This document shows, in pieces, positions 46,455-55,363 of a DNA stretch of 64,000 nucleotides. The notes beneath the pieces are model-generated. The model was not told the DNA's origin. It saw nothing but the letters and a program-made list of their open reading frames with translations, and made no database searches. Position 1 is the first letter of the stretch, and every line of letters begins with the position of its first letter. The position numbers were made by a program, and so were the translations under genes. Origin of the DNA: Agromyces intestinalis (GTDB lineage Bacteria > Actinomycetota > Actinomycetes > Actinomycetales > Microbacteriaceae); assembly GCF_008365295.1 (NCBI RefSeq), contig NZ_CP043505.1:3410001-3474000 (forward strand), given 5' to 3'.

Positions 46455-47456
46455 GTGCCCGAACTCCCCGAGGTCGAGGTCGTTCGTGCCGGGCTCGCGC
46501 CCGCGGTGACCGGTGCCCGCGTCGCCGCGGTCGAGGTGTTCGATCGGCGCGCGCTGCGTCGGCACGACCACGTTGCGGTCGACTTCGAGGCGGCCCTGAC
46601 CGGCGCGCGCGTGCTCGCCGCGGTGCGGCGGGGCAAGTTCCTCTGGCTGCCACTCGCGGATGCTTCGGGGTCGCGTGCCGCCGAGGCATCCGGCCTCGAT
46701 GCATCACGTCTCGATGCGCGCGCATCCTCGGCGCGCGCCCTCGTCACCCATCTCGGCATGAGCGGGCAGGTGCTGCTTCGCACGCCCGGCCACCCTGGCC
46801 CCGAAGCGCCGGGCACACACCTGCGCGTGCGTCTGCACATCGAGCACCCGACGCACGGCGAGCTGCTCGTCGACTTCGACGACCAGCGCATGTTCGGGGG
46901 TATGGCGATCGACCGCATGGTGCCCACCTCCGATGGCGCCCCGGCGGGATACTCGGGCGCTGTCGACGGACCGTGGGCGCGCAGCATCCCGACGCAGGTC
47001 GCGCACATCGCGCGCGACCCGCTCGATCCCGCTTTCGATGACCGGGCATTCGCGGGGGTGCTCGCACGCAAGCGCAGCGAGATCAAGCGGGTGCTGCTCG
47101 ACCAGACCGTCGTCAGCGGCATCGGCAACATCTACGCCGACGAGTCGCTCTGGCGGGTGCGGATGCATCCGCAGCAGCCCGCCGCGTCACTCTCGGGGCG
47201 GCGGGTCGGTGACCTGCTCGTCGCGGTGCGCGCGGTGCTCGAGCAGGCGCTCGCCGAGGGGGGCACGAGTTTCGACGAGCAGTACGTCAACGTCAACGGC
47301 GCGTCGGGATACTTCGCGCATTCGCTGAACGTGTACGGCCAGCAGGGCCACCCGTGCCCGCGTTGCGGCACGCCGATCGTGCGCGAGGCGTTCATGAACC
47401 GCTCGAGCCACCGCTGCCCGCGCTGCCAGCGCCTGCGCGCCGGCGTGCGACGCTGA
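46455..47456 (+). CDS. mutM: Formamidopyrimidine-DNA glycosylase
   Basis: A 333-residue bifunctional glycosylase/AP lyase that removes 8-oxoguanine. After the initiator, PELPEVEVVRAGL supplies the N-terminal catalytic proline and glutamate. LVTHLGMSGQ and KRSEIKRVLLDQTVVSGIGNIYADE (lysine and H2TH motif) follow, and the C-terminal zinc finger is CPRCGTPIV...CPRCQ. About 20 extra residues (SGSRAAEASGLDASRLDARA) lie before LVTHLGMSG. In related genomes smc usually follows mutM; here about 2.5 kb of accessory sequence intervenes. Confidence 0.96.
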   Translation: MPELPEVEVVRAGLAPAVTGARVAAVEVFDRRALRRHDHVAVDFEAALTGARVLAAVRRGKFLWLPLADASGSRAAEASGLDASRLDARASSARALVTHLGMSGQVLLRTPGHPGPEAPGTHLRVRLHIEHPTHGELLVDFDDQRMFGGMAIDRMVPTSDGAPAGYSGAVDGPWARSIPTQVAHIARDPLDPAFDDRAFAGVLARKRSEIKRVLLDQTVVSGIGNIYADESLWRVRMHPQQPAASLSGRRVGDLLVAVRAVLEQALAEGGTSFDEQYVNVNGASGYFAHSLNVYGQQGHPCPRCGTPIVREAFMNRSSHRCPRCQRLRAGVRR

Positions 47457-47480
47457 GCGCCCCCACTCGTCCGGTCTGCA

Positions 47481-47555
47481 CGCCGCCTCTCGCCCTCCCA
47501 GCCTGCGCCGCCTCTCGCCCTCCCAGCCTGCGCCGCCTCTCGCCCTCCCAGCCTG
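47481..47555. repeat. 25-base perfect tandem repeat, three copies
   Basis: Units at 47481-47505, 47506-47530 and 47531-47555 are identical and contain CGCCGCCTCTCGCCCTCCCA. They have no spacers. The array sits just after mutM and seven bases before palindromic element A, so it marks a recombination-prone junction. Confidence 0.9.
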
Positions 47556-47561
47556 CGCCGT

Positions 47562-47628
47562 GGGAACACATTCAAGGATTGGGAACACTTCTCCATGGAA
47601 ACGTCCTCCCGATCCTCGAATGTGTTCC
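47562..47628. repeat. Palindromic element A (REP-like), left flank of nuclease gene
   Basis: A 67-base inverted repeat. Arms of about 22 bases (47563-47584 and 47607-47628) begin GGAACACATTC and end GAATGTGTTCC, with one mismatch and one G-U-type mismatch, around a 22-base loop that starts ACACT and ends AACGTCC. A near copy, element B (48602-48669), lies on the other side of the nuclease gene in the same orientation. Confidence 0.85.
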
Positions 47629-47650
47629 GGATCGATCGGGGCCGAGACGC

Positions 47651-48484
47651 TCATGACGTTCGGTGCAGATCGTGGGCGAGTGCGGCAGTGATCTCGGCGA
47701 ACGTGTTCGGCCAATCGTGGATGATGTCGGCGTAGCCGAATCGGAGCACCCGGTATCCCATGCGCTGCAGCCGGCGATCTTGCGCGCGATCCCGGGCGAG
47801 CTGACCGGATCCGGTGTGATGCCCGCCGTCGAGCTGGATGACGAGCCGCCCGATGAGCAGGTCGACCGGGTGACCGTCGATGATCACCTGTTCGCGACAC
47901 GGGATTCCGGCGCGTGCGAGCCGAACGCGGGTGAGGGACTCCAGCCCTGAGTCGCTCAGCGCGCTGGCATACTCGACGACGGTTCGGAACCGGCCGCCCC
48001 GCAGACGGGCGAGGCGCGCCAGCTCATCGAGGGAGATGAGGTGCTGGCGCACGGCGGAGTCGAACACCGCGACGGCTTCGTCGAGCGGGCGACAGGATGC
48101 GACGTGCCGCAGCACGTTGTGCAGGCCCTCGATCGCCGGGGAATCACCGGGCAGCGGGCGACGTGCCCAGTGCACGCGCACGTCGGGCGAGTCGGGCGCG
48201 AAGTGGCCGTTGCCGGCGCGCGTGACGACATGCAGGCGTCCGTCGTCGAGCACCCAGAGCCCGATGAGCGCTGCCGCGCTGATGCACGCGACCTTCGCAC
48301 CCATCTGCGCCGCGCGCGCGAGTTCGGGCGGGCACGACGGCAGCGCGATGCGGTCGCGGCCGATCGCGACCAGGCTGCCATCGGCGACGGCGCGTCGCAG
48401 GTGATGGTTGCTCAGGCCGGCGGCCCGCAGCATCGTGCGCGTGACGAGGCCGTGGTGCATCCGGAAGAGCTGCTGGATCGACAT
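47651..48484 (-). CDS. AbiEi-like / DUF559 (Vsr-fold) endonuclease-like protein
   Basis: A 277-residue protein. Residues 1-60 (FRMHHGLVTRTMLRAAGLSNHHLRRAVADG) form a winged-helix region like the antitoxin domain of AbiEi. The middle (60-180) matches its second domain (HNVLRHVASCRPLDEAVAVFDSAVR). Residues 185-277 look like DUF559/Vsr-type nuclease: SGLESLTRVRLARAGI, VDLLIGRLVIQLDGGHHTG, DRAQDRRLQRMGYRVLRFGY. The glutamate, aspartate, DGGHH and final arginine pattern suggests an active site. No AbiEii-type toxin adjoins it. The ATG at 48484 is preferred; an ATG at 48535 would extend it by 17 residues. The gene is flanked by palindromes A and B. Confidence 0.8.
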   Translation of the reverse strand: MSIQQLFRMHHGLVTRTMLRAAGLSNHHLRRAVADGSLVAIGRDRIALPSCPPELARAAQMGAKVACISAAALIGLWVLDDGRLHVVTRAGNGHFAPDSPDVRVHWARRPLPGDSPAIEGLHNVLRHVASCRPLDEAVAVFDSAVRQHLISLDELARLARLRGGRFRTVVEYASALSDSGLESLTRVRLARAGIPCREQVIIDGHPVDLLIGRLVIQLDGGHHTGSGQLARDRAQDRRLQRMGYRVLRFGYADIIHDWPNTFAEITAALAHDLHRTS

Positions 48485-48601
48485 GCCTCCGAGCGTCTCG
48501 AATCCGGCGCATGCCGCAGCGCCGACCCGAGGCATGGTGGACAGGTTGAGCCGCTCACGCGGGTGGGGAGGAGTGGTCGAGCCAACTCCGCGGCTCGGAT
48601 C

Positions 48602-48669
48602 GGGAACACATTCGAGGATGGGGAACACTCCCTCCCGAGAACGTCCTCCCAATCCTCGAATGTGTTCCC
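48602..48669. repeat. Palindromic element B (REP-like), right flank of nuclease gene
   Basis: Arms of 23 bases (48602-48624 and 48647-48669) match with one mismatch. About 57 of 67 positions equal element A, including both arms, the ACACT loop start and AACGTCC. It lies about 118 bases upstream of the nuclease start codon. Confidence 0.87.
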
Positions 48670-48673
48670 GATG

Positions 48674-48752
48674 AGGGGGCAGGGGGAGGGGCAGGGGCAG
48701 AGCAGGGGCAGGGGCAGGGGCAGGGGCAGGGGCAGGGGGCAGGGCAGGGGAA
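48674..48752. repeat. GGGGCA hexamer array
   Basis: Imperfect GGGGCA/GGGCA repeats, about ten units, lie directly next to element B and end about ten bases before the stop of the minus-strand GNAT gene. G-runs on the plus strand could form a G-quadruplex. There is no coding frame of interest. Confidence 0.85.
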
Positions 48753-48762
48753 GGGCTGAGGG

Positions 48763-49854
48763 TCAGGTGCGCTGCCACTGGGACTCGAGGGCGAACGGGG
48801 TGAAGCCCAGCGCGTCGTTGATGGCGAGCATGTGGGCGTTCTCGTCGGCGTTCCAGGTGTAGACGCGGTTGCGCGCGGGGTCCGTGTCGGCCAGCAGCAC
48901 GAGATTCGCGAGCTTCAGCCGCAGGCCGAGCCGGTGCCCGCGGTGGGGGGCGAGCACGATCGTGTCCCACTGCTCGACGGCGGGCGATTCGGCGAGCAGC
49001 GAGAGCTGCGTGAACCCGGCGACCTCGCCGTCGGATGCGACGGCCGCCGCGACGAGCGACGTGCGTCCCGACGCGAGCGAGCGGCCCTCGTCGTGGCGGA
49101 CTCGGGCGGCGTCCCACGGCTCGAACTCGTATGAGATGGCTCCGCTCGGCGCGTCGACCGACATCCGCTCGTGCGCGACGGCGAGCGAATCGACGAGGTC
49201 GTCGGGTGCGCGGTCGATCCACGTCTCGATGCGGTAGCGGGCTGCGCTCGGCGGGACGGATGCCTCGAGCTCGGCGAGCCGGCGACGGAATCCGTCGGCG
49301 CGCCCGTCGAGGTCGAGCGCGCTCACCCGGTCGAGCTGCCCGAGCGCGTACCCGTGCGCGAGCGCGAACCGGACGACTCCGAGACCGGCCGGCAGGCTCG
49401 CCCCTCCCTGCGGGGCGTGCAGTCGCTCGCCGCCGCCGTCGTCGTGCGCCAGCAGATGATCGGCTGAAAGCACGGTGGTCGGATGCTCCGCGGCCACCGC
49501 CACCCGCTCGGCCTCGGCGAGTAGTCGGGAGCCGATGCCCTCTCGGCGCCGCTCGGGTTCGACGCCGAGCATCGATACGAACGCGGTGGTCGCGTCGACA
49601 TCGAGCTCCCACACGACCTCGGCCAGACCGACGAGCGCGCCGGCGTCGAACGCGCCGAGCGCGACGTGCGCACGGTCCTCCCGGTCGGTGAGCGAGACGA
49701 GCAGCTCGGCGGGGCGGCGTGCGAGGTCGCCCGTGCCGAGCGTCTCGACGTCGAGGCGCCGAACGAGCGCCGCGTACGCCTCGAGCTCGGCCCACGAGGC
49801 ATCCGGGGCCGCGTCGCGAGCCGGCAGCGCGATCGGGCGGATCTCGACCGTCAT
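48763..49854 (-). CDS. Tandem-domain GNAT N-acetyltransferase
   Basis: A 363-residue protein with two GNAT folds. The first (about 1-165) has LGVEPERRREGIGSRLLAEAERVA, a good acetyl-CoA pyrophosphate loop (R/Q-x-x-G-x-G/A). The second (about 185-363) has IVLAPHRGHRLGLRLKLANLVLL, a similar loop, followed by the C-terminal VYTWNADENAHMLAINDALGF typical of mycothiol-synthase-like and related tandem GNATs. The substrate is unknown. GGGAGGG lies before the ATG at 49854. It occupies the gap between mutM and smc along with the nuclease gene, and is divergent from smc. Confidence 0.86.
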   Translation of the reverse strand: MTVEIRPIALPARDAAPDASWAELEAYAALVRRLDVETLGTGDLARRPAELLVSLTDREDRAHVALGAFDAGALVGLAEVVWELDVDATTAFVSMLGVEPERRREGIGSRLLAEAERVAVAAEHPTTVLSADHLLAHDDGGGERLHAPQGGASLPAGLGVVRFALAHGYALGQLDRVSALDLDGRADGFRRRLAELEASVPPSAARYRIETWIDRAPDDLVDSLAVAHERMSVDAPSGAISYEFEPWDAARVRHDEGRSLASGRTSLVAAAVASDGEVAGFTQLSLLAESPAVEQWDTIVLAPHRGHRLGLRLKLANLVLLADTDPARNRVYTWNADENAHMLAINDALGFTPFALESQWQRT

Positions 49855-49992
49855 GCGTCCCTCCCCAGCTCGCAGCCACGCAGCTTATCGGCGTCCGATC
49901 GAGGCGGCAACGGCGGGGGAGCGCAGCTCCGGGGCATCCGCTCGGGTACGCTCGTGCGAGGCATCCGCACCATCCAGCCGACCCGGGGGGAC

Positions 49993-52900
49993 ATGTACCT
50001 GAAGAGCCTGACGCTGAAGGGCTTCAAGTCCTTCGCGCAGCCGACCACCTTCGCGTTCGAGCCGGGGGTGACCTGCATCGTCGGTCCGAACGGGTCGGGC
50101 AAGTCGAACGTGGTCGACGCGCTCGCGTGGGTCATGGGCGAGCAGGGCGCCAAGAGCCTTCGCGGCGGAAAGATGGAAGACGTCATCTTCGCCGGCACCT
50201 CGACCCGCGGCCCGCTCGGCCGCGCCGAGGTCGCGCTCACGATCGACAACACCGACGGCGCGCTGCCGATCGAGTACAGCGAGGTCACCATCTCGCGCAC
50301 GCTGTTCCGCAGCGGCCAGAGCGAGTACGCCATCAACGGCGAGCAGTGCCGCCTGCTCGATGTGCAGGAGCTGCTCAGCGACTCGGGCCTCGGGCGCGAG
50401 ATGCACGTCATCGTCGGGCAGGGCCAGCTCGACCAGGTGCTGCACGCCAGCCCCTTCGAGCGGCGCGGCTTCATCGAGGAGGCGGCCGGCATCCTGAAGC
50501 ACCGTCGCCGTAAGGAGAAGACGCTCCGCAAGCTCGAGGCGATGCAGGCCAACCTGACACGGCTCTCCGACCTGGCCGGCGAACTGCGTCGGCAGCTGAA
50601 GCCGCTCGGTCGACAGGCCGAGGTCGCGCGCGAGGCGGCGACCATCCAGGCCGAGGTGCGCGACGCGAAGGCGCGGCTGCTCGCCGACGAGGTGGTTGCG
50701 CTGAAGCGCGCGCTCGACGAGCACGGTCGCAGCGAGCAGGAGCGGCACTCCGAGCGGCTCGTGCTGCAGGAGCAGCTCGAACAGCATCAGCTCGTCGTGC
50801 AGCGGCTCGAGCAGGCCACGCTCGGCGACGGCGTCGACGAGGCGCGCCAGTCGGCGCACGCCCTCGAGTCGGTACAGGACCGACTGCGGTCGCTCGCCGC
50901 GCTGGCCGGCCAGCGCATCGCCCTGCTCGAGTCCGCCGCAGAACAGCCGGATACCGCGCCCACCGTGACCCGGGCGGCCATCGACGCCGCCATCGCCGAG
51001 CTCGACGGCATCCGTGCCGCGGTCGACGAGGCATCCGATGCGCTCGCCGCGGCCAACCTTCGCACCGCGACCGCCCGCGAGGAGCTCGACCGCGTGGACG
51101 TCGAGATCGCCGCGCAGTCCGAGCGGGTGCGCGCCCACGACCTGCGCCTCACCGAGCTGGCGGGGCGGGCCGATTCGGCCGCGTCCAAGCTCGCCGCCGT
51201 GCGCGGCGAGGTGCTGCGACACGCGAACGCGCTCGAGGCATCGGCCGAACGACGCGCCGCCGCCGAAGCCGAGTTCACCGCCGCCGAGGCAGAGCAGTCC
51301 GATGACGCGGCCGACACCGACCTCGACGAGGCGTACGAGCTCGCCCAGGCCGCCGTGTTCGAGGCCGAGGCCGAGATCGAGCGGATCCGCGAGACGCTGC
51401 ACGCCGACGAGCGCGAGCGCGAGGCGCTCGCCGCACGCGTCGCCGCGTTGTCACTCGCACTCGACCAGCGCGACGGATCGGCGGCGCTCGTGGCCGCCGG
51501 GGTCGACGGCGTGCGCGGGCTGCTCGCCGAGCATCTGCAGGTCGAGCCGGGCTTCGAGGCGGCGATCGCCGCCGCACTCGGCTCGCTGGCCGACGCCGTG
51601 CTGGTCGCCGACGCCGGGGGCGCGCTCGCCGCCCTCGAACGGGCCGAGCGCGACGACCTCGGCCGGGTGTCGCTCGCGGTCGCCGATCCGAGCGGTGCGC
51701 CGCCCGCGGCGGTGCACGTCGACGGGCTCACCCCGGCCGCCGCGGTCGTCACCGCGCCGGCGGGTGTGCTCGCCCTGCTGGCCGAGGTGCTCGTGGCCGA
51801 CGACCTCGACGCCGTGGGCTCCGCCGCGCCTGCGCTTGCCGCACTCGACCGGCCCGCGACCGTGATCACCCGCGACGGCACGGTCATCGGCCGGTACGTC
51901 GTGCGCGGCGGCACCGGCCGCACCCAGAGCCGCATCGAGCTCATCGCCGAACGCGACCGCTCGCGCGGCCGCCTCGACGAGGTGAGCGCGTCGATCGAGC
52001 GGCAGCGCGTGTCGCTCGCGGCCCAGCGCGAGCGCGTCGCCACGGCGAAGGATGCCTCGAAACAGGCGCTGACCGCGCTGCGCGAGTTCGACGCGCAGCT
52101 CGCCCAGCGCACCGAACGGCTGAACCGGGCGAGGGTGCGAGTCGAAGCGGCCGTGGCCGACGCGGCACGTCTCGCCGAGGCCGCGACGAACGCCGAGGCG
52201 CGCGTCGCCGAGGCCGAACGCGTCGACGCCGAGGCGAAGGCCGCGCTCGCCGCAGCCCGAGACGAACCGCGCCCGGTGCTCGATACCGCTCCGCGCGACG
52301 GCGCCGCTGCGGCCCTCGAACGTGCCCGCGAAGACGAGGTCGAGGCCCGGCTGCGCGTCGAGGCTGCACGCCAGCGCGTCAGCACCGAGGCCGAGCGGGT
52401 CGCCGCGATGGAACGCCGCTACGCCGCCGAGCAGCAGGCCGCCGCCGAAGCGGCCCGGCGCGCGGTCGTGCGCCGGGCCCAGCTCGGCGCCGCGCAGCGG
52501 GTGGCCGCGCTGCTGCCGCCCGTGCTCGCGTCGGTCGACCGGTCGGTCGCCGAGGCGCGCACCGCGCTCGGGCGTGCCGAGGCCGAGCGCGCCAGCCGCA
52601 ACGAGGAGCTCGTGCGGCACCGCCGCGAGGAAGCTGCCGTACGCGAACGCCTGCACACCGTCACCGAGGACGTGCACGGCCTCGAGCTGCGCATCTACGA
52701 GAAGAAGCTGCACGTCGGCTCGCTCCTCGAGCGCGCCGAGAGCGAACTCGGACTCGATGAGGCCGTGCTCATCGCCGAGTACGGGCCCGACGTGCCCGTG
52801 CCGGTGAACGCGCCGACGGGCGCATCTGCATCGGCGCCGGATCGGGGGGCCGATGGCGACCGCGATGACGACGACCGCGACGACGGCCGCCGCAACGACG

Positions 52901-53637
52901 GCCGCCGCGACGACGAGGATGCCGCTGCTGCGGGCGACGCCGTGCCCGAGCCATCCGAGCCCTTCGATCGCGACCGACAGCAGCGCCGTCTCGCACAGGC
53001 CGAGCGCAAGCTCGCCCAGCTCGGCCGCGTGAATCCGCTCGCCCTCGAGGAGTTCGCCGCGCTCGAGCAACGGCACCGGTTCCTCACCGAGCAGCTCACC
53101 GACCTGCAGCACACGCGCCGCGACCTGCTCACGATCATCGAGGAGATCGACGGGCGCATGGAGTCGATCTTCCGCTCGGCGTTCGAGGACACCCGCGACG
53201 CGTTCGCCGAGGTGTTCCCCGTATTGTTCCCGGGCGGCGTCGGCAGCATCTCGCTCACCGACCCCGACGACCTGCTCACGACCGGCATCGAGGTGAACGT
53301 GAAGCCCGCCGGCAAGAAGATCGAACGGCTCTCGCTGCTGTCGGGCGGTGAACGGTCGCTCGCGGCGGTCGCGCTGCTGCTGGCGATCTTCAAGGCCCGG
53401 CCGAGCCCGTTCTACATCATGGACGAGGTCGAGGCGGCGCTCGACGACGCCAACCTCGGGCGCCTGCTGACGACGTTCGAAGACCTGCGCGAGGCGAGCC
53501 AGCTCATCGTCATCACGCACCAGAAGCGCACCATGGAGATCGCCGACGCCCTCTACGGCGTCTCGATGCGCCAGGACGGCGTGTCGGCCGTCGTGGGCCA
53601 GCGGGTGCGCGATGACGCGGAGCGCAGGGCGAGCTGA
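49993..53637 (+). CDS. smc: Chromosome segregation protein SMC
   Basis: A 1214-residue condensin ATPase that folds the chromosome with ScpA/ScpB. Walker A VGPNGSGKSN starts near residue 31. Two long coiled coils flank the hinge (about 500-640, GVRGLLAEHLQVEPGFEAAI). The signature LSGGERSLAAVALL is near 1116 and Walker B FYIMDEVEAALDD near 1140. An acidic/basic low-complexity insertion (DRDDDDRDDGRRNDGRRDDE) at about 955-975 sits in the returning coil before the C-terminal head. ATG 49993 follows a G-run. Its usual place is next to mutM and ftsY; here accessory genes are inserted on both sides. Confidence 0.96.
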   Translation: MYLKSLTLKGFKSFAQPTTFAFEPGVTCIVGPNGSGKSNVVDALAWVMGEQGAKSLRGGKMEDVIFAGTSTRGPLGRAEVALTIDNTDGALPIEYSEVTISRTLFRSGQSEYAINGEQCRLLDVQELLSDSGLGREMHVIVGQGQLDQVLHASPFERRGFIEEAAGILKHRRRKEKTLRKLEAMQANLTRLSDLAGELRRQLKPLGRQAEVAREAATIQAEVRDAKARLLADEVVALKRALDEHGRSEQERHSERLVLQEQLEQHQLVVQRLEQATLGDGVDEARQSAHALESVQDRLRSLAALAGQRIALLESAAEQPDTAPTVTRAAIDAAIAELDGIRAAVDEASDALAAANLRTATAREELDRVDVEIAAQSERVRAHDLRLTELAGRADSAASKLAAVRGEVLRHANALEASAERRAAAEAEFTAAEAEQSDDAADTDLDEAYELAQAAVFEAEAEIERIRETLHADEREREALAARVAALSLALDQRDGSAALVAAGVDGVRGLLAEHLQVEPGFEAAIAAALGSLADAVLVADAGGALAALERAERDDLGRVSLAVADPSGAPPAAVHVDGLTPAAAVVTAPAGVLALLAEVLVADDLDAVGSAAPALAALDRPATVITRDGTVIGRYVVRGGTGRTQSRIELIAERDRSRGRLDEVSASIERQRVSLAAQRERVATAKDASKQALTALREFDAQLAQRTERLNRARVRVEAAVADAARLAEAATNAEARVAEAERVDAEAKAALAAARDEPRPVLDTAPRDGAAAALERAREDEVEARLRVEAARQRVSTEAERVAAMERRYAAEQQAAAEAARRAVVRRAQLGAAQRVAALLPPVLASVDRSVAEARTALGRAEAERASRNEELVRHRREEAAVRERLHTVTEDVHGLELRIYEKKLHVGSLLERAESELGLDEAVLIAEYGPDVPVPVNAPTGASASAPDRGADGDRDDDDRDDGRRNDGRRDDEDAAAAGDAVPEPSEPFDRDRQQRRLAQAERKLAQLGRVNPLALEEFAALEQRHRFLTEQLTDLQHTRRDLLTIIEEIDGRMESIFRSAFEDTRDAFAEVFPVLFPGGVGSISLTDPDDLLTTGIEVNVKPAGKKIERLSLLSGGERSLAAVALLLAIFKARPSPFYIMDEVEAALDDANLGRLLTTFEDLREASQLIVITHQKRTMEIADALYGVSMRQDGVSAVVGQRVRDDAERRAS

Positions 53638-53746
53638 GCGGATGTCGCGGGCCCTCGCGGCAGGCACCGCGGGCTGAGTCGGGGCGCTGAATCGCGGCGA
53701 GCGGTGCGGGCACGACGGGCGGATGCCGCGCCGCGCCCGCTGCGGC

Positions 53747-55249
53747 TCAGCCGGCTTCGGCTTCGGGGTCGACGCCGGACGCCTCGGTTTCGTGGCGGTG
53801 CGCTGCGCCGCGCGCCTCGACGAGCCGGGTCGGGCCGAACGACACGTTCTGGTCGACCGTGAGGGCGAGCCCGGCGCCGTCGGCGTCGAACCTGAGCGTG
53901 AAGGTGCGCGAGAACGGCGTCTCGACGGCGATGATGCGCACCACGAGCGTGGTCTCGTCGACCCACGCGGCGCTCGAGACGACCGGCCCGAACGTGTGCT
54001 CGAGCGGGGCGAGGCCCGGCACCCACTCGTGGTGGCCCGCGGCGACCGTGAATGCACCGACCTCGGACGCCGGGGTGAGGGCGAGCCGGCTGGCGGTGTC
54101 GCGGCCGAGCGTCAGGCGCGCGATGCCGAGCGGGTTCGGCTCGAGCGCGAAGGGCACGTCGAGCACGGCGGATTCGAGCGCCGAGGATGCCTCGCCGGCC
54201 ACGGGCGCGATCGCGAGCGCCGTGCGGTCGAGCGGGCCAGCGGCATGCGAAGCATCCGGTGCATCCGGTGCATCCGGTGCATCCGACGACGCTACCGCCC
54301 CCGTGAACTCGGGGAACGCCGCCCAGATCGCGTCGAGCACGGGCTGCATGGCGGGCATGCCCCCCGTGATCGCGAAGACGAGTCGCGGCTCGGGCCAGAC
54401 CACGATGAACTGCCCGAACGCGCCGTCGGCGCGGTACGCACCGTACCGGCAGCGCCAGAACTGGAAGCCGTAGCCCTGCGCCCAGTCGATGTTGCCGTTC
54501 GGGCCGTTGGTCACCTCGGGCGCCGTCGCGGCGACCACCCACTCGGCGGGCACGAGCTGCCGGTCGCCCCACCGCCCGCGCTGCAGCAGCAGCTGACCGA
54601 ACGCGGCCATGTCCTCGGTCGTGATCGAGAGCCCGAAGCCGCCCATGTCGATGCCCTCGGGCGAACGTTCCCACTCGGCGTTCACGATGCCGAGCGGTGC
54701 GAACAGGCGCGGTTCGAGGTAGTCGACGAGCGGTTCGCCCGTGACGCGCTGCACGATCGCGGACAGCAGGTACGTCGACCCCGTGTCGTAGACGAAGCGG
54801 GTGCCGGGCTCGTACTCGACGGGCCGCGACAGAATGCCCCGGGCGACGCGTCCGTCGGGGTCGGCCTCGCCGTCGGGCATCGAATCGCCGTCGTGGCCGC
54901 TCGTCATGCTGAGCAGGTGACCGACCCGCATGGCCGCGAGGTGCTCGTCGGGGTCGGCGGGCGCGTCGTCGGGGAGCAGGTCGACGACCCGGTCGTCGAG
55001 CGCGATGAGGCCCTCGTCGATCGCGATGCCGACTGCGATGGCGGTGAAGCTCTTGCTCACCGAGAACATCGAGTGCGGCAGGTCGGCGGCATAGGGATGC
55101 CACCAGCCTTCGGCCACGACCGCGCCGTCGCGCAGCACCATCGCGCTGTGCACCTCGGGGATCGCGTCGAACGCGCGGTACAGGCGGTCGAGCGCGGCGG
55201 GGTCGAGGCCGGCGGATTCGGGAGTGGCTCGGGGGAACCGTTGCGTCAT
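53747..55249 (-). CDS. Serine hydrolase, beta-lactamase class C family
   Basis: A 500-residue protein. The catalytic SVSK (S-x-x-K) lies in MFSVSKSFTA near residue 68, and a FVYDTGSTYLL motif stands where class C enzymes have Y-x-N. A Cys/Trp-rich third region (GYGFQFWRCRYGAY) matches EstB/PBP-like hydrolases. After an Asp-Ala-Pro linker encoded by a nine-base repeat, the last 150 residues form a beta-rich lipocalin-like domain. No signal peptide is seen, so it may be an intracellular esterase or peptidase. The start at 55249 is preferred; an ATG at 55261 adds four residues. It is convergent with smc and divergent from ftsY. Confidence 0.87.
   Translation of the reverse strand: MTQRFPRATPESAGLDPAALDRLYRAFDAIPEVHSAMVLRDGAVVAEGWWHPYAADLPHSMFSVSKSFTAIAVGIAIDEGLIALDDRVVDLLPDDAPADPDEHLAAMRVGHLLSMTSGHDGDSMPDGEADPDGRVARGILSRPVEYEPGTRFVYDTGSTYLLSAIVQRVTGEPLVDYLEPRLFAPLGIVNAEWERSPEGIDMGGFGLSITTEDMAAFGQLLLQRGRWGDRQLVPAEWVVAATAPEVTNGPNGNIDWAQGYGFQFWRCRYGAYRADGAFGQFIVVWPEPRLVFAITGGMPAMQPVLDAIWAAFPEFTGAVASSDAPDAPDAPDASHAAGPLDRTALAIAPVAGEASSALESAVLDVPFALEPNPLGIARLTLGRDTASRLALTPASEVGAFTVAAGHHEWVPGLAPLEHTFGPVVSSAAWVDETTLVVRIIAVETPFSRTFTLRFDADGAGLALTVDQNVSFGPTRLVEARGAAHRHETEASGVDPEAEAG
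54252..54287 (-). repeat. Nine-base repeat in hydrolase linker
   Basis: GCATCCGGT occurs three times with a fourth degenerate copy. It encodes the DAPDAPDAPDAS linker between the two domains. Confidence 0.85.
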
Positions 55250-55363
55250 CGTCGAACGCATCCTCTCGTCGGGGCCGGCGGTTCGGTCGCCGGCACACCC
55301 TCGCCATTGTGCCGAAGGCCGCCGACACGCGACACCCCCCGACGGACTCCGTAGGCTGGAGGC

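Noticed and set aside
47481-47555. Possible CRISPR array from three 25-base repeats
   Set aside because: The units are directly joined with no spacers and there are no cas genes nearby. It is a simple tandem repeat.
47651-48484. Complete AbiE toxin-antitoxin system
   Set aside because: Only an AbiEi-like wHTH domain fused to a nuclease-like domain is present; there is no nucleotidyltransferase toxin (AbiEii) next to it.
48674-48752. GGGGCA repeats as a CRISPR or coding repeat
   Set aside because: A hexamer array without spacers and with no significant reading frame; simple-sequence repeat.
53747-55249. True class C beta-lactamase conferring resistance
   Set aside because: It has no signal peptide and lacks the canonical Y-x-N and KTG arrangement; it fits esterase/peptidase relatives better.
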